Shown: positions 62,548 to 64,000 of the stretch, piece by piece | Layout: each line of letters begins with the position of its first letter | Numbering within the stretch: position 1 is the first letter of the stretch | Assembly (NCBI RefSeq): GCF_900172295.1 | Contig: NZ_FWFL01000010.1 | Location: 1-64,000 of the forward strand | Direction: 5' to 3' | Length of the DNA stretch: 64,000 nucleotides | Source of the DNA: Roseovarius litorisediminis | GTDB taxonomy: Bacteria; Pseudomonadota; Alphaproteobacteria; Rhodobacterales; Rhodobacteraceae | Program-made: the position numbers and the translations under genes | The notes under the pieces: model-generated | What the model saw: only the letters and a program-made list of their open reading frames with translations | Database searches by the model: none | What the model was told of the DNA's origin: nothing

Positions 62548-63873
62548 ATGCATCTTCTCCGACTCTTCGCTTTTGTTGCCCTTCTGGCTGCGACCCTCAC
62601 CACCCCGGCGCGGGCACTTTCGCTGCTGCGGGATCCGGATATCGAATATGCGCTCAATCAACTGGCCGCCCCGGTGTTGAAAGCGGCCGGGCTTAGCCCC
62701 AGCCGGGTAGATATCCTTGTGATCGACGATCGCAGACTGAACGCCTTTGTTGTCGATCAAAACAGCATCTTCATCCACTCCGGCCTGCTGCTGAAGATGA
62801 AAACAGCCGCGATGCTTCAGGCCGTATTTGCCCATGAAGCCGCTCACATCGCCAACGGCCATCTGGTGCGCCGCCCAATTGCCGCCCGCAACGCCCGTAC
62901 CGCCGCAGGCCTTGGGGCTGCCCTCGGAGCGGCGGCTGCCATCGCTGCAGGCGGCGGCAAAGCCGCACCTGCAATCGCCCTGGGCGCCCAATCTACGGCG
63001 CAACGCCTGTTCTTCGTCCATACCCGCGCCGAAGAAAGTGCAGCAGACCAAAGCGGTCTGCGCTTCATGGCCCGCGCCGGGATTGATCCGCAAGGGGCCG
63101 TCGAGGTGATGGATATTTTTCGCGGTCAGGAGGCGCTTTCCGCATCGCGGCAAGACCCCTATGCGCGCACCCACCCTCTGTCTGCCGACCGCTACAGGGT
63201 CGTGAACCGGCTGGCTGCGGGCTATGCCGGGAACGCCCGCAAAGACCCGCAGGCCGACTATTGGTTTGCGCGCGCCAAAAGCAAACTTTCCGCCTTTCAG
63301 CGCTCGCCGAAATGGACCCTTACCCGTGCCGGTGAATATGGCTATGCGGATGTGAAACTCATGCGTCAGGCCGTTGCCTATCACCGTCAGTCAAATCTCA
63401 AACGCGCGTTGGGTGCCATCGACAAGGCCATCGCAACCCGCCCGAAAGACCCCTATCTTCATGAATTGCGCGGCCAGATCCTGATCGAAAGCCGACAATT
63501 CAAGGCCGCTGTCGCCGCCTATGGCCGCGCCGCCAGTCTGGCACCGAAAAACGCGCTGATTCTGGGCGCTTATGGTCGTGCGCTTCTGGCTGACGGACAG
63601 GTTTCCAAGGCCCAGCAGTTTCTGGAAAAATCCCGGTCCCGCGATGGCCGCGACGACCGGGTCGTGCGCGATCTGGCTGCCGCGTATGCCCGGCAGGGCA
63701 ACAAGGGGATGGCCGCCGTACTGACAGCGGAACGCTATGCCATTCGCGGTCAGCTGGCGGATGCCGGTATCCATGCCCAACGCGCCACCGACCTGCTGCC
63801 GCGCGGTTCCGCCGCTTGGCAGCGGGCTCAGGATGTGCTTTCTGCTGCACAAGCTGCCAAAAAGAAAAAATAA
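62548..63873 (+). CDS. M48 metalloprotease with TPR repeats (BepA/YfgC-like)
   Basis: A 441-residue exported protease/chaperone. The signal peptide (HLLRLFAFVALLAATLTTPARA) precedes the M48 domain with zinc motif AVFAHEAAHIANGH (about residue 90) and third ligand in RAEESAADQSGL. C-terminal TPR repeats (about 290-430) follow. BepA-type proteins act on outer-membrane protein assembly. The frame opens further upstream at 62473; I take the ATG at 62548, which starts the signal peptide, though its ribosome site is weak. Confidence 0.9.
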   Translation: MHLLRLFAFVALLAATLTTPARALSLLRDPDIEYALNQLAAPVLKAAGLSPSRVDILVIDDRRLNAFVVDQNSIFIHSGLLLKMKTAAMLQAVFAHEAAHIANGHLVRRPIAARNARTAAGLGAALGAAAAIAAGGGKAAPAIALGAQSTAQRLFFVHTRAEESAADQSGLRFMARAGIDPQGAVEVMDIFRGQEALSASRQDPYARTHPLSADRYRVVNRLAAGYAGNARKDPQADYWFARAKSKLSAFQRSPKWTLTRAGEYGYADVKLMRQAVAYHRQSNLKRALGAIDKAIATRPKDPYLHELRGQILIESRQFKAAVAAYGRAASLAPKNALILGAYGRALLADGQVSKAQQFLEKSRSRDGRDDRVVRDLAAAYARQGNKGMAAVLTAERYAIRGQLADAGIHAQRATDLLPRGSAAWQRAQDVLSAAQAAKKKK

Positions 63874-63887
63874 CGGAGATGTTCCAG

Positions 63888-64000
63888 ATGATACGCCCCT
63901 TTCTGCCCGCGCTGGCCATGGCTTTTTCCTTTGCCCTGCCCGCCCAGGCGCTTGATCTAAGCCAGATGTCCGACGCCGAGCGTGACAGCTTTCGCGCCGA
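63888..64000 (+). CDS. DsbA-type exported thioredoxin-fold protein, 5' end only
   Basis: A gene cut off by the window end; 37 codons are visible. It begins with a signal peptide (FLPALAMAFSFALPAQA) and then LDLSQMSDAERDSFRA, the usual mature start of DsbA/Com1-like proteins in Rhodobacterales. GGAG nine bases upstream of the ATG. The CxxC motif is beyond the window. Confidence 0.6.
   Translation, partial: MIRPFLPALAMAFSFALPAQALDLSQMSDAERDSFRA

Overview
The window reads as a chromosomal segment of a GC-rich marine-type alphaproteobacterium of the order Rhodobacterales (Roseobacter/Rhodobacter relatives). Pointers are a trgA-trgB-cysK tellurite-resistance cluster as known from Rhodobacter sphaeroides, a fused CysG followed by DUF2849, CysI, CysH, DUF934 and ferredoxin-NADP reductase, an infC with a non-AUG start, a TrgA-family protein, TakP-like TRAP transporter parts and Hint-domain proteins. 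No rRNA, plasmid or CRISPR signal is present. The only tRNA is tRNA-Ser(GGA). Genus and species cannot be fixed from the sequence alone.

Layout. (a) 1-2543: the end of an integrative island, with a tyrosine integrase, an AlpA-like small DNA-binding protein and an unknown all-helical protein, abutting the 3' end of tRNA-Ser(GGA); the rest of the island lies left of the window. (b) 2702-12515, all leftward: a long gene train of cysteine-desulfurase-like enzyme, photolyase, cyclopropane fatty acid synthase-like methyltransferase, TrgA, TrgB, cysteine synthase, a large MscS-type channel and AlaX, with very short gaps or overlaps; it reads as an oxidative/tellurite/membrane stress set. (c) 12.8-21.7 kb: BCCT osmolyte transporter, phosphatase, HU-like protein, a tiny secreted/anchored protein, Lon with a sigma-32-like promoter, a Hint protein and Tgt. 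(d) 21.8-26.7 kb: SPFH/NfeD pair, a RimB-RimK fusion, SufT and SufA-like Fe-S factors, TpiA and an Lrp regulator. (e) 26.85-32.3 kb: assimilatory sulfate reduction operon ending in a strong terminator. (f) 32.4-37.6 kb: an 11-residue-repeat (LEA-like) anchored protein divergent from infC (ATA start), a penicillin acylase-family enzyme and a beta-hydroxyacid dehydrogenase.

(g) 37.6-46.3 kb: a TRAP transporter operon, then a STAS-less SulP transporter with a cache-domain histidine kinase and NarL-type regulator, ending in a truncated secreted lectin-like remnant. (h) 46.6-49.2 kb: ilvI-ilvH preceded by a promoter, a 15-residue leader peptide rich in Leu/Val codons, and mutually exclusive antiterminator and terminator hairpins, a complete translational attenuator readable directly from the sequence. 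(i) 49.2-56 kb: accessory genes (XRE regulator, Rieske oxygenase, methyltransferase, LysR, DUF2189, amidase). (j) 56-64 kb: RF2, PBP1A, AmiC-type amidase, aminotransferase, M48 protease with TPR repeats and the start of a DsbA-like secreted protein.

Most of the window is ordinary core genome. The best leads for something under-described are the 11-mer repeat protein, the ilvI attenuator with an atypical ThDP motif in its enzyme, the ATA-initiated infC, the trg-containing stress train, the RimB-RimK fusion, the Hint protein and the island edge with its unknown cargo. I did not find an obvious new defence or mobile system beyond the partial island.
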